A stretch of DNA of 13,271 bases from Bacillota bacterium (GTDB lineage Bacteria > Bacillota > Clostridia > Oscillospirales > Ruminococcaceae), in contig JAEZVA010000005.1 of NCBI GenBank assembly GCA_023443315.1, forward strand, positions 1 through 13,271, read 5' to 3'. The notes under the pieces are model-generated. The model had not been told where the DNA came from. It worked only from the letters and a program-made list of their open reading frames with translations, and did no database searches. The position numbers were made by a program, and so were the translations under genes. This document shows, one piece after another, positions 7,038-13,271 of this stretch; the first letter of the stretch is position 1, and each line of letters opens with the position of its first letter.

Positions 7038-8141
7038 TTAATTTAAACTGTACCGTGCACGGTAGTCGGCAAGCAGCAGGTCTACCATCCGCCCGTAGCT
7101 CTGCACCCCGTCGGACTGACTGTTAGCCATTAGATAGGCGTTGTTTACCGAAGCAGAGACCTGGCTGACCGCACCCTCGTGCCTTTGCCAGAACCGGTTG
7201 TATGCCGCGAAGTCTGCCTTTATTGTATCGTCGAGACTCTCGTACATGTCGTAATACCGCTCGCTGTTTTCTTCGCGCAGCCAGTTAAGCGAAAAAGACA
7301 GCGCATGCAACGTGCCCGCGTAGTTAAAATACGAATTTTCTGAGCTTCTGCACGCAAGGTAGGCGATGAAGTTTGCCTCGTCCTCCCGCATAAAGCCGCG
7401 CTGATGGGCAAGCTCATGGCACATGGTGGCGGGCAGGCTGAAATCGGGCACTTGGTTGTTGTAGGTCGCCTCAAAGGTATACGGAACATATATCCCCGAG
7501 ATATGCGCGTAGGAGAGCACAGATGAAAACGCGGCGGGTTTTGGCACCGAATACAGCCCGCGCATGAACGGGTAATCCTTAGACATCCCCTTCATTGCAT
7601 TCACGGCGGCGGTTGCCGCTTCAAAATCGGTAGCGGCAATGGTGGTTGTTCCGTCCTGACCGACCGATACCAGTTTAACCTGAGCATTCGCGGCAGTCGC
7701 AAGCTCTTGGCATAACGCGTCCAGCTCTGCGGCAGAGGAGTCGCGCACTGTAAGCCCCGCCGTGTCGGCAAACGGAAGTCGGTGATAATTAATACCGCAC
7801 AAAAACACAAAACCAGCGTACAGAACGCTTGCGATAACACAAAGGTTTACAACGTATGTATAAAGGGTATAAACCCGCCTGTCCCTGTCCTTCACCGCAG
7901 CACGCACCGTGCGCGCTGTATATAAAAGAAAAGACAGAATGCCAACAATAAGCGCAACCTCCGCAAGCGAGACGAAAAACAGCCCGGAAAGAGAAGTGAG
8001 TGCAGGTACAATAATTAAGTAAAGCCCTTGTGAGAAGTATTGTTCGGTCAGCTGTGGATATTTTGATGCAAAAAGCACCGTGATAATGGCAATGGGAACG
8101 AGTAGCAATAGGTACAACCGTCTTAATCCATATCGCGGCAT
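7038..8141 (-). CDS. DUF3810 family membrane protein with zinc-metallopeptidase motif
   Basis: A 367-residue protein with three hydrophobic segments (about 9-24, 40-74 perhaps as two passes, and 94-116), then a large domain (about 120-367). The domain contains CHELAHQRGFMREDEANF around 241-258, an HExxH zinc site with His242, Glu243 and His246, and a likely third ligand among Glu253/Glu255, in the usual HExxHxxGxxxExEAN arrangement. This matches DUF3810, whose members are predicted but, to my knowledge, uncharacterised metalloproteases. The hydrophobic helices suggest the peptidase domain faces the outside. AAAGGGGGAG lies just before the ATG. The gene is 129 bases downstream of the unusual P-type ATPase homologue on the same strand and may be co-expressed with it; no substrate can be named. 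Confidence 0.9.
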   Translation of the reverse strand: MPRYGLRRLYLLLLVPIAIITVLFASKYPQLTEQYFSQGLYLIIVPALTSLSGLFFVSLAEVALIVGILSFLLYTARTVRAAVKDRDRRVYTLYTYVVNLCVIASVLYAGFVFLCGINYHRLPFADTAGLTVRDSSAAELDALCQELATAANAQVKLVSVGQDGTTTIAATDFEAATAAVNAMKGMSKDYPFMRGLYSVPKPAAFSSVLSYAHISGIYVPYTFEATYNNQVPDFSLPATMCHELAHQRGFMREDEANFIAYLACRSSENSYFNYAGTLHALSFSLNWLREENSERYYDMYESLDDTIKADFAAYNRFWQRHEGAVSQVSASVNNAYLMANSQSDGVQSYGRMVDLLLADYRARYSLN

Positions 8142-8215
8142 AAGCCTCTCCCCCTTTTTGTGCGGATAGGTTGCAACGTTTTGAAAGGTGATTACTCCTA
8201 TTTTACTCTATCGAT

Positions 8216-8244
8216 GATATAAAAATCTAGTGCAAATTTTACAA
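8216..8244 (-). promoter_or_regulatory. Weak candidate promoter of the DUF3810 gene
   Basis: On the minus strand TTGTAA (8239-8244) and TATATC (8216-8221) are 17 bases apart within an AT-rich gap. A nearby TAAAAT is an alternative -10. The leader would be about 70 bases. Read-through from the upstream ATPase gene is also possible, as no convincing terminator separates them; there is only a short palindrome, GGTTAGCCTAACC (8264-8276), over the ATPase stop codon. Confidence 0.3.
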
Positions 8245-8270
8245 AAAGTGAAGGGGTTAATGTGGTTAGC

Positions 8271-10901
8271 CTAACCGAAACGGTCCACCATCGCGGTACG
8301 CAGGATAAAGGGAAGACGAAACAGCGCAAGAACAACAGAAAACACAGCACCAATTAGCACAGACGCGGCAGAATGCACCAGGCTGACAGGGGAAAACGCA
8401 AGCCACCCGCCGAAGCCCGAAAGCAGGGCGCACCCCGCAAACAGCAATACGGTAATAATCAAAGCAACGTTGTAAAAGGGGCTTGAGAACACACCGAGCG
8501 ATATCGCAGAGGTTGTTCTGCTGCGACAGGAGGCGGCAAGCGCGCATTGGCAGATAAGTAAAACAAAAAACGCCATCGTGCAGCCTGTCTCATGGGTGGG
8601 CGCCATCAGGTCGGTGATAAACAGTTTTGATCCCACAAAATAACCCCCCGTAACAAACAGGGTGGCCAATAGTCCTTTTAGAGCCGCCAAGAGGTAGGAG
8701 GACGGTGTAAGCCCGCCTTGCTGATGCGCTCCATGTCGGTCGCGCCCCTGTTGCTCGGTGCCCAGTGCTATTGCAAAGCTTAGTGAGACAGTTAGGTTAA
8801 TCAGCAATACCTGCGGCAGTGCAATCAGCAAAGGGATACCCAGCACAAGGGCGGCGGCGGACGAAAATAATAGGGTAAAACAACAAGCGAGCACATAACG
8901 TGCCGATCGCCACAAATTTTCTTTTACAAAACGGCTCTCGCATATGGCGTCGACCACCGTGGAAAACCGGTTGTCGGTTACCAGCATGTCGCACACCGAC
9001 TTGAGCCCCTCGCCTGCGCACTCCCGCATACAGCAGCCCACGTCTGCCGCCTTTAGGGCGGGAAGCTCACGCATACCACCGCCTACGGCGAGCACCGTGT
9101 GCCCCTTGTTCTTCCACGCGTGGATTACCCGCGCCTTGTCCTGCTCGCTAATGCGCGAATAGACCACAAGGCTTTCTGCCACAGCCGAAATCTCGCTATC
9201 GGTAAACAGGGAGAGCGCATCGCCCGATATCGCCTGTTTGTCGTCGGTAAGCAGGTTTAACGTGCGCGCGGTCGCGCACGCGGTCGTGATGTCGTCGTCG
9301 GTCATGATAATGGGTCGTACCCCCGCTGCCTGGCAGGCAAGCGCGGTTTTTACGGCGTCGGGGCGAAGTGGGTCACAAAGCCCGATTAGCCCGGCAAGCG
9401 TCAGACCGCACTCCAGCTCCTCGGGCACCAGCGTATCGGGCAGCGCATCGAGCTGCTTGTATGCGATGGCAATCACACGCAGCTCACGCTTGCACAGCTC
9501 GTCGTACACGGTTACGGCCTGTTTGCGCGAGCCGTTTGTGCACATCGGCAGCAGAATGTCGAGCCCGCCCTTTACAATTGCCACAGGGGCGCCTTCTATC
9601 ATGGTTATGGTGGTCATGCGCATCCGCTCGGTCGTAAACGGAATCTCCCCCATTCGGGGATACTCGCGACACAGCTGTTCGGGGCTCATGCCATTGCGCA
9701 TGGCGGCGTCTAGTACCGCGGTCTCCGCCGGACTACCCCCGCGCCGTTCCTCACCGTCTTCAAACGAAATCATGGCGTTCGAGCACAACGCACACAGCTT
9801 TAGCAGTGCCAAGGCGTTGCCGGTCAGGCGGGCACCAAACGGGGTGGTGACACCGTGCGCCCACAGGGTTTCTACCGTCAGCTGGTTTTGGGTGAATACG
9901 CCGTCCTTGTCGGTGCAGAGTATCGATACTTTAGATAAAGCCTCCAGCGTACCCGTTCGTTTGATTACGGCGTGACGCAGGGCAAGGCGACGCTCCCCCA
10001 TACGCACCACCGCGGTCTCGGCGGCGGTAAGCGGAATCAGTGTTAAGGAACATACCATAGCGGCAAGGATATCGCTAAGCGCTCCAAACGGGGTGTGGCT
10101 TAGCGCGGAGTAAGCGGCAACCGCAACGACACACAAAAGCGCCGCGCCAATCATCACGGTTCCCATCTGCTCAAAAAAACTGCCCCTTTGTGTATACGAC
10201 TCGCGCTCCCCGTACATCGAGGCAATCAGCTTGCCAAGCTCGGTCTGCATCCCCGTTGCGGTTACCACCGCGCGTCCACTGCCCGATATCACGTCGCAGC
10301 CCATATGTACCATGTTAATGCGGTCGGCGGCGGGGGTTTTGGGGGGCAAAAGCACATCCGCGCGCTTTAAACCGGGCATCGTGCGCCCCGTAAGAACCGA
10401 TTCGTCGCACCGAAGACCGCTGCATTCAACGAGCCTTGCATCGGCGGAGATGCGGTCGCCCACCCGCAGAAGGATCAGATCCCCCGGCACAAGCTGCGAG
10501 GAGTCCACGCGGCTGGTTACCCCGCCGCGTATCACCTGGGCCGTGGGTACCGAAAGCTCGTTAAACCGCTTAAGCGAACGGTCGGCGCGGTATGCAAGAA
10601 ACGCGCGCAAAAACACGCTACAAAGCGAAAAGAACGCGGTAAGCACTGCCCATGTCCAGTGCAGCCTGCCCATACAGGTAAGCACAAACGAAAACAAAAG
10701 CACCAGCAGCGCATTGACGCTTAAAAAGCTCATCAGCGCCTTTATGATATATTGTGGGTAGGTAAGGCGGCAGGGCGAGGATAGCACGTTTTCCCCGTGC
10801 TTTTGCCGAAGTATGGTGCAGCGATAGTCCACCAGTCCGCTGCGTTCGCCGGTTCCGTAGGTTTTGCATAGCTGCCGGATATCCACACTATGCCAGTTCA
10901 T
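8271..10901 (-). CDS. Degenerate P2-type (SERCA-like) cation ATPase homologue, probable pseudo-ATPase
   Basis: An 876-residue protein with complete P2-type ATPase architecture: N-terminal cation-ATPase domain (about 1-45), TM1-2 (about 55-105), actuator (about 118-225), TM3-4 (about 248-295), P and N domains (about 325-650), TM5-10 (about 665-865). Most signatures are altered. TGES is TGRT (171-174), PEGLP in TM4 is PLTAA (290-294), DKTGTLT is DKDGVFT (331-337), GDPTE is GSPAE (389-393), KGA is KGG (444-446), DPPR is DPLR (510-513), TGD is TDD (534-536), and TGDGVND is VGGGMRE (606-612). Asp331, Phe422, Lys444, Arg475 and Lys589 are retained. TM5 and TM6 ion ligands are also gone (Cys674, Leu677 and Ser706 at the SERCA N768, E771 and D800 positions). 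The frame is unbroken, the ribosome site strong (GGGGGAGGA) and codon use like its neighbours, so this is not ordinary gene decay. Ion transport by the usual cycle looks impossible; role unknown. Confidence 0.9.
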   Translation of the reverse strand: MNWHSVDIRQLCKTYGTGERSGLVDYRCTILRQKHGENVLSSPCRLTYPQYIIKALMSFLSVNALLVLLFSFVLTCMGRLHWTWAVLTAFFSLCSVFLRAFLAYRADRSLKRFNELSVPTAQVIRGGVTSRVDSSQLVPGDLILLRVGDRISADARLVECSGLRCDESVLTGRTMPGLKRADVLLPPKTPAADRINMVHMGCDVISGSGRAVVTATGMQTELGKLIASMYGERESYTQRGSFFEQMGTVMIGAALLCVVAVAAYSALSHTPFGALSDILAAMVCSLTLIPLTAAETAVVRMGERRLALRHAVIKRTGTLEALSKVSILCTDKDGVFTQNQLTVETLWAHGVTTPFGARLTGNALALLKLCALCSNAMISFEDGEERRGGSPAETAVLDAAMRNGMSPEQLCREYPRMGEIPFTTERMRMTTITMIEGAPVAIVKGGLDILLPMCTNGSRKQAVTVYDELCKRELRVIAIAYKQLDALPDTLVPEELECGLTLAGLIGLCDPLRPDAVKTALACQAAGVRPIIMTDDDITTACATARTLNLLTDDKQAISGDALSLFTDSEISAVAESLVVYSRISEQDKARVIHAWKNKGHTVLAVGGGMRELPALKAADVGCCMRECAGEGLKSVCDMLVTDNRFSTVVDAICESRFVKENLWRSARYVLACCFTLLFSSAAALVLGIPLLIALPQVLLINLTVSLSFAIALGTEQQGRDRHGAHQQGGLTPSSYLLAALKGLLATLFVTGGYFVGSKLFITDLMAPTHETGCTMAFFVLLICQCALAASCRSRTTSAISLGVFSSPFYNVALIITVLLFAGCALLSGFGGWLAFSPVSLVHSAASVLIGAVFSVVLALFRLPFILRTAMVDRFG

Positions 10902-10932
10902 CGCGTTCCTCCCCCACTCCCATCGATGCTTA

Positions 10933-10959
10933 TGTATAAACGCATCTCAGGATGTGCAA
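10933..10959 (-). promoter_or_regulatory. Weak candidate promoter of the P-type ATPase homologue
   Basis: On the minus strand TTGCAC (10954-10959) is followed by overlapping -10-like sequences, TATACA with a 15-base spacer or TACATA with a 17-base spacer (10931-10938). The spacing is not ideal in either case. It lies 30-60 bases before the ATPase start. Confidence 0.35.
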
Positions 10960-10986
10960 TAATCTGTAAAATATGATTGGGGCAAG

Positions 10987-11015
10987 TTTACATGTTGCGG
11001 AAAATAATATATAAT
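10987..11015 (+). promoter_or_regulatory. Promoter of the phosphohexomutase gene
   Basis: TTTACA (10987-10992) and a perfect TATAAT (11010-11015) with 17-base spacing. Transcription should start near 11022, leaving about 204 bases of leader before the ATG. It diverges from the ATPase homologue gene. Confidence 0.8.
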
Positions 11016-11021
11016 AACAAG

Positions 11022-11225
11022 GGTCTTTGCATGGAGTAAAACCCAAAGATTTCTACCATTTAGTATATCTCGCCGACCGCATGATTGCAAGTAAAGGTTA
11101 AAAAGCGGTTGTTTTGTCGGTGGGTGTCGATACAACCCTTTTTCGGATACAATACCAAAGCATTAATTACGAGGTGTGCGGCAGGCGCACGCCCACTACA
11201 TTTTGATATATTGGAGAAGAACGCA
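11022..11225 (+). other. Long 5' leader of the phosphohexomutase gene
   Basis: About 204 bases with no supportable gene. It contains a possible hairpin (11074-11080 with 11105-11111, seven pairs including one G-T, 24-base loop) followed by TTTT, and a GC-rich hairpin around GTGTGCG...CGCACGC (about 11174-11192). I do not recognise a known riboswitch. An upstream in-frame extension to 11085 exists but has no ribosome site and no resemblance to the enzyme. Confidence 0.4.
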
Positions 11226-12941
11226 ATGGATGTAATGAAGCTGTACGAGCATTGGAGCACGCAGGAGCTGTCCGACCCCGACCTTGCGAGGGAGCTGCGT
11301 GAAATAGGCGGCAGCCCGGCGGAGATTACCGACCGTTTTTATCGCGAGCTTGAGTTTGGCACGGGCGGTATTCGCGGCGTGCTGGGTGCCGGCACCAACC
11401 GTCTAAACGTTTATGTGGTGGGACGCGCTACACAGGGTATTGCAAACTGGCTTTGCGCCCGGTATCAAAACGCGTCGGTAGCCATCGCCTACGACTCCCG
11501 AAACAAGAGTGAGCTGTTTGCGCGCCACGCGGCAAGTGTGCTTGCGGCAAATGGTATTAAGGCGTATCTTTACCCCGACCTTGCGCCCACCCCGATGCTC
11601 TCGTTTGCGGTGCGTAAGCTTGGCTGCCAGGCGGGTATTATGGTTACCGCGTCTCACAACCCAGCCAAGTACAACGGCTTTAAGGTGTATGACCAGTCCG
11701 GCTGTCAGATTGGCCCCGAGATAGCCGACGTGGTGCTGGAGGAGATTGGAAAGGTAGAATACTTTACGGGCGTAAAAACCGTCGAGTTTGACCGCGCTGT
11801 CTCGGACGGCACGGCGGTGTTGATTGGTAGCGATGTATACGAGGACTACTACCGCTGCGTGCTTGCCCAGCAGCTCAATCCCGGGCTGTGCGAAGGGGCA
11901 AACTTTAAGCTGGTGTTTACGCCGTTAAACGGCGCGGGCAACAAGCCGGTGCGCGAGGTGCTCTCTCGCATCGGCATCACGGGCGTTAACGTCGTGCCGG
12001 AGCAGGAGAACCCGGATGGCAACTTTACCACCTGCCCCTACCCGAACCCCGAGATGCGTGAGGCACTGACGCTTGGGCTTGCCCTGTGCGAGGAGCTTGG
12101 CGCCGATATGCTGCTTGCGACCGACCCCGATTGTGACCGTGTGGGCATCGCCGTAAAGGGCGAAACCGGCATGGAGCTGCTTACCGGCAACGAGGTGGGT
12201 GCGCTGCTGCTCGAGTACATCTGCAAAATACGCGTAGACAAAGGGCTTATGCCCCAAAACCCCGTTGCGGTGAAGTCGATTGTAAGCACCGAGCTTGCCA
12301 CCGCCATCGCCGGGAAGTACGGCGTAGAGCTGCGGGATGTGCTCACCGGCTTTAAGTTTATTGGCGAGCAGATTGCCCTGCTTGAGAAGGATGGCGAGTC
12401 GGAGCGGTTTATCTTCGGCTTTGAGGAGAGCTACGGCTACCTTGCGGGCACCTACGTGCGCGACAAGGACGCGGTGGTGGCGTCGATGCTCATTTGCGAG
12501 ATGGCAGCTTACTATAAAACAAAGGGCAAAACCCTTCTTGATGTGCGCCGCGAGATGTACGACACCTACGGCCGCTACGTCAACTTTATACAGAACTTTG
12601 AGTTTGAGGGCAAAAGCGGCATGGAGCGCATGAGCGAGATTATGGACACCCTGCGCGGCAACCCGCCGGTAGAGATAAACGGTAATAAGGTTGTACGCAT
12701 CACCGATTATCAAAGAAGCATCAACCACGATATTGCGGCGGGCACCGAGCAGGAGATACTGCTGCCAAAATCCAACGTGCTTTCGCTCTTTCTTTCGGAT
12801 GGCAGCTCGTTTGTGGTTCGCCCGTCGGGCACCGAGCCGAAGATTAAGGTGTACCACACCAACATCGGCGCGACGTTTGAACAGGCACAGCAGCGTAGCA
12901 CGGCGCAGCAAAAAACCGTCACCGCGATGCTCGGGCTGTGA
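11226..12941 (+). CDS. Phosphoglucomutase/phosphomannomutase (alpha-D-phosphohexomutase superfamily, PgcA-like)
   Basis: A 571-residue cytoplasmic enzyme expected to interconvert glucose-1-phosphate and glucose-6-phosphate (or the mannose equivalents), linking glycolysis with UDP-glucose, glycolipid and cell-wall precursor synthesis. All four catalytic elements are intact: the phosphoserine loop TASHNP (141-146, Ser143), the metal loop DPDCDR (300-305), the sugar-binding GFEES (398-402) and the phosphate-binding RPSGTEPK (532-539). Length matches the long Firmicutes PgcA-type enzymes of about 570-580 residues and is clearly more than GlmM (about 450). I chose the ATG at 11226 because GGAGAAGA (11213-11220) precedes it and the protein then begins normally. 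Glucose versus mannose preference cannot be read from sequence. No clear terminator follows. Confidence 0.95.
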   Translation: MDVMKLYEHWSTQELSDPDLARELREIGGSPAEITDRFYRELEFGTGGIRGVLGAGTNRLNVYVVGRATQGIANWLCARYQNASVAIAYDSRNKSELFARHAASVLAANGIKAYLYPDLAPTPMLSFAVRKLGCQAGIMVTASHNPAKYNGFKVYDQSGCQIGPEIADVVLEEIGKVEYFTGVKTVEFDRAVSDGTAVLIGSDVYEDYYRCVLAQQLNPGLCEGANFKLVFTPLNGAGNKPVREVLSRIGITGVNVVPEQENPDGNFTTCPYPNPEMREALTLGLALCEELGADMLLATDPDCDRVGIAVKGETGMELLTGNEVGALLLEYICKIRVDKGLMPQNPVAVKSIVSTELATAIAGKYGVELRDVLTGFKFIGEQIALLEKDGESERFIFGFEESYGYLAGTYVRDKDAVVASMLICEMAAYYKTKGKTLLDVRREMYDTYGRYVNFIQNFEFEGKSGMERMSEIMDTLRGNPPVEINGNKVVRITDYQRSINHDIAAGTEQEILLPKSNVLSLFLSDGSSFVVRPSGTEPKIKVYHTNIGATFEQAQQRSTAQQKTVTAMLGL

Positions 12942-12997
12942 TTATACGCAAATATGAATAACGAAGCCGGTTTGTCGGCACAAGGTGATTTTGGCAC

Positions 12998-13026
12998 TTG
13001 ATTTTTCGTCCCGTTTGTGATAACAT
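12998..13026 (+). promoter_or_regulatory. Promoter of rpmE
   Basis: TTGATT (12998-13003), a 17-base spacer and TAACAT (13021-13026), the latter preceded by TGA (extended -10). Transcription would start near 13033, giving about 147 bases of leader. Confidence 0.7.
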
Positions 13027-13046
13027 CTAATTTGCTATGTTGGGAA

Positions 13047-13143
13047 CGGACACACCTCGTTTGGGGGCTGTGTTTGACCGATAGGCGCAGGGCAGAGGTT
13101 GCTTCGCCTTCTGCTATAAGCTGCGCGGGTCCTTTTTGAAGGG
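13047..13143 (+). promoter_or_regulatory. Structured rpmE leader, possible L31 autoregulatory element
   Basis: Three consecutive hairpins can be drawn between promoter and ribosome site. The first pairs ACACA+CCTC (13050-13058) with GGGG and TGTGT (13063-13073) around a GTTT loop. The second has an outer GCGCAG/CTGCGC stem (13085-13090 with 13121-13126) enclosing GCAGAGG/CCTTCTGC (13092-13098 with 13107-13114, one bulge). The third is a short CCTT/AAGG hairpin (13131-13142). Ribosomal-protein leaders, including ones for L31 in Firmicutes, are known; membership here is inferred from position and folding only. Confidence 0.5.
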
Positions 13144-13179
13144 CGCAAGGTGCTGCGGGGCGGATGGGAGGGTTTTATT

Positions 13180-13271
13180 GTGAAGAACGGCATTCATCCT
13201 GAGTACAAAGCCACCACGATTACCTGTGCATGCGGCAACGTCATTGACACAGCATCGACCAAAGAGAATAT
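13180..13271 (+). CDS. rpmE: 50S ribosomal protein L31, N-terminal part, 3' end outside window
   Basis: The first 30 complete residues of L31, a small protein of the large ribosomal subunit near the central protuberance and intersubunit bridge. The N-terminus KNGIHPEYK followed by TITCACGN matches L31 closely. Cys16 and Cys18 are the first half of the zinc site, which marks the zinc-containing (C+) form; the second Cys pair would lie beyond the edge. In many bacteria the C+ form is exchanged for a zinc-free paralogue under zinc starvation. The start is a GTG with GGGAGGG seven bases before it. It has its own promoter and a folded leader. Confidence 0.94.
   Translation, partial: MKNGIHPEYKATTITCACGNVIDTASTKEN

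Noticed and set aside
8264..8276. Palindrome GGTTAGCCTAACC over the stop codon of the ATPase homologue as a terminator or operator.
   Set aside because: As a hairpin it has five pairs and the nearest T-run on the minus strand is too far away. No basis for an operator.
9238..9975. Plus-strand open frame of 245 codons inside the ATPase homologue, with another at 10231-10761.
   Set aside because: They are antisense shadows of the clearly coding minus-strand gene. Their composition is serine/arginine-rich with no recognisable domain and no ribosome site.
11031..11039. Minimal open frame ATG-GAG-TAA near the start of the phosphohexomutase transcript.
   Set aside because: No ribosome site, and such triplets are frequent by chance.
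11925..12911. Minus-strand open frame of 328 codons inside the phosphohexomutase gene.
   Set aside because: It is antisense to an enzyme with all catalytic motifs intact; its translation shows no domain.
12967..12985. Small hairpin GCCG...CGGC after the phosphohexomutase gene as a terminator.
   Set aside because: The stem is only four pairs and no T-run follows, so it is not a convincing terminator. Read-through towards rpmE is possible.

Overview
The window reads as a chromosomal segment of a Gram-positive anaerobe of the class Clostridia, most likely Oscillospirales/Ruminococcaceae-like. This rests on strong AGGAGG-type ribosome binding sites, sigma-A promoters, Rho-independent terminators, a small clostridial 2[4Fe-4S] ferredoxin, the trmN6-rsmI pair (compare yabB-yabC in Bacillus) and a clostridial-type diaminopimelate decarboxylase. 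Base composition is moderately GC-rich and looks even. I see no insertion sequence, phage gene, CRISPR array, tRNA or rRNA. The taxonomic placement is inference.

Left part (1-1440, minus strand): a metal-resistance operon. A consensus promoter is followed by a palindromic operator, an ArsR/SmtB repressor with two recognisable metal sites, and a P1B-type metal-efflux ATPase that overlaps the repressor by 14 nt and runs off the left edge.

Middle (1540-7016, plus strand): a ferredoxin with its own promoter and terminator; trmN6 and rsmI (tRNA and 16S rRNA methyltransferases); a DUF2500 membrane protein followed by lysA (last step of lysine synthesis) and a terminator; a DUF421/YetF-like membrane protein; and a YbaK-family tRNA-editing protein ending in a strong terminator.

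Right-centre (7038-10901, minus strand): two membrane proteins in tandem. The downstream one is a DUF3810 protein with an HELAH zinc-peptidase motif. The upstream one is a full-length, P2-type (SERCA-like) ATPase homologue of 876 residues in one unbroken frame. It has lost nearly every signature of catalysis and ion binding (TGES, DKTGT, TGD, GDGxND, PEGLP and the TM5/TM6 ligands) but keeps the phosphorylatable Asp and several nucleotide-pocket residues. It looks like a conserved pseudo-ATPase and is the most unusual item here.

Right end (10987-13271, plus strand): a phosphoglucomutase/phosphomannomutase gene behind a good promoter and a leader of about 200 nt, then the start of rpmE (ribosomal protein L31) behind its own promoter and a structured leader that may be an autoregulatory ribosomal-protein leader.
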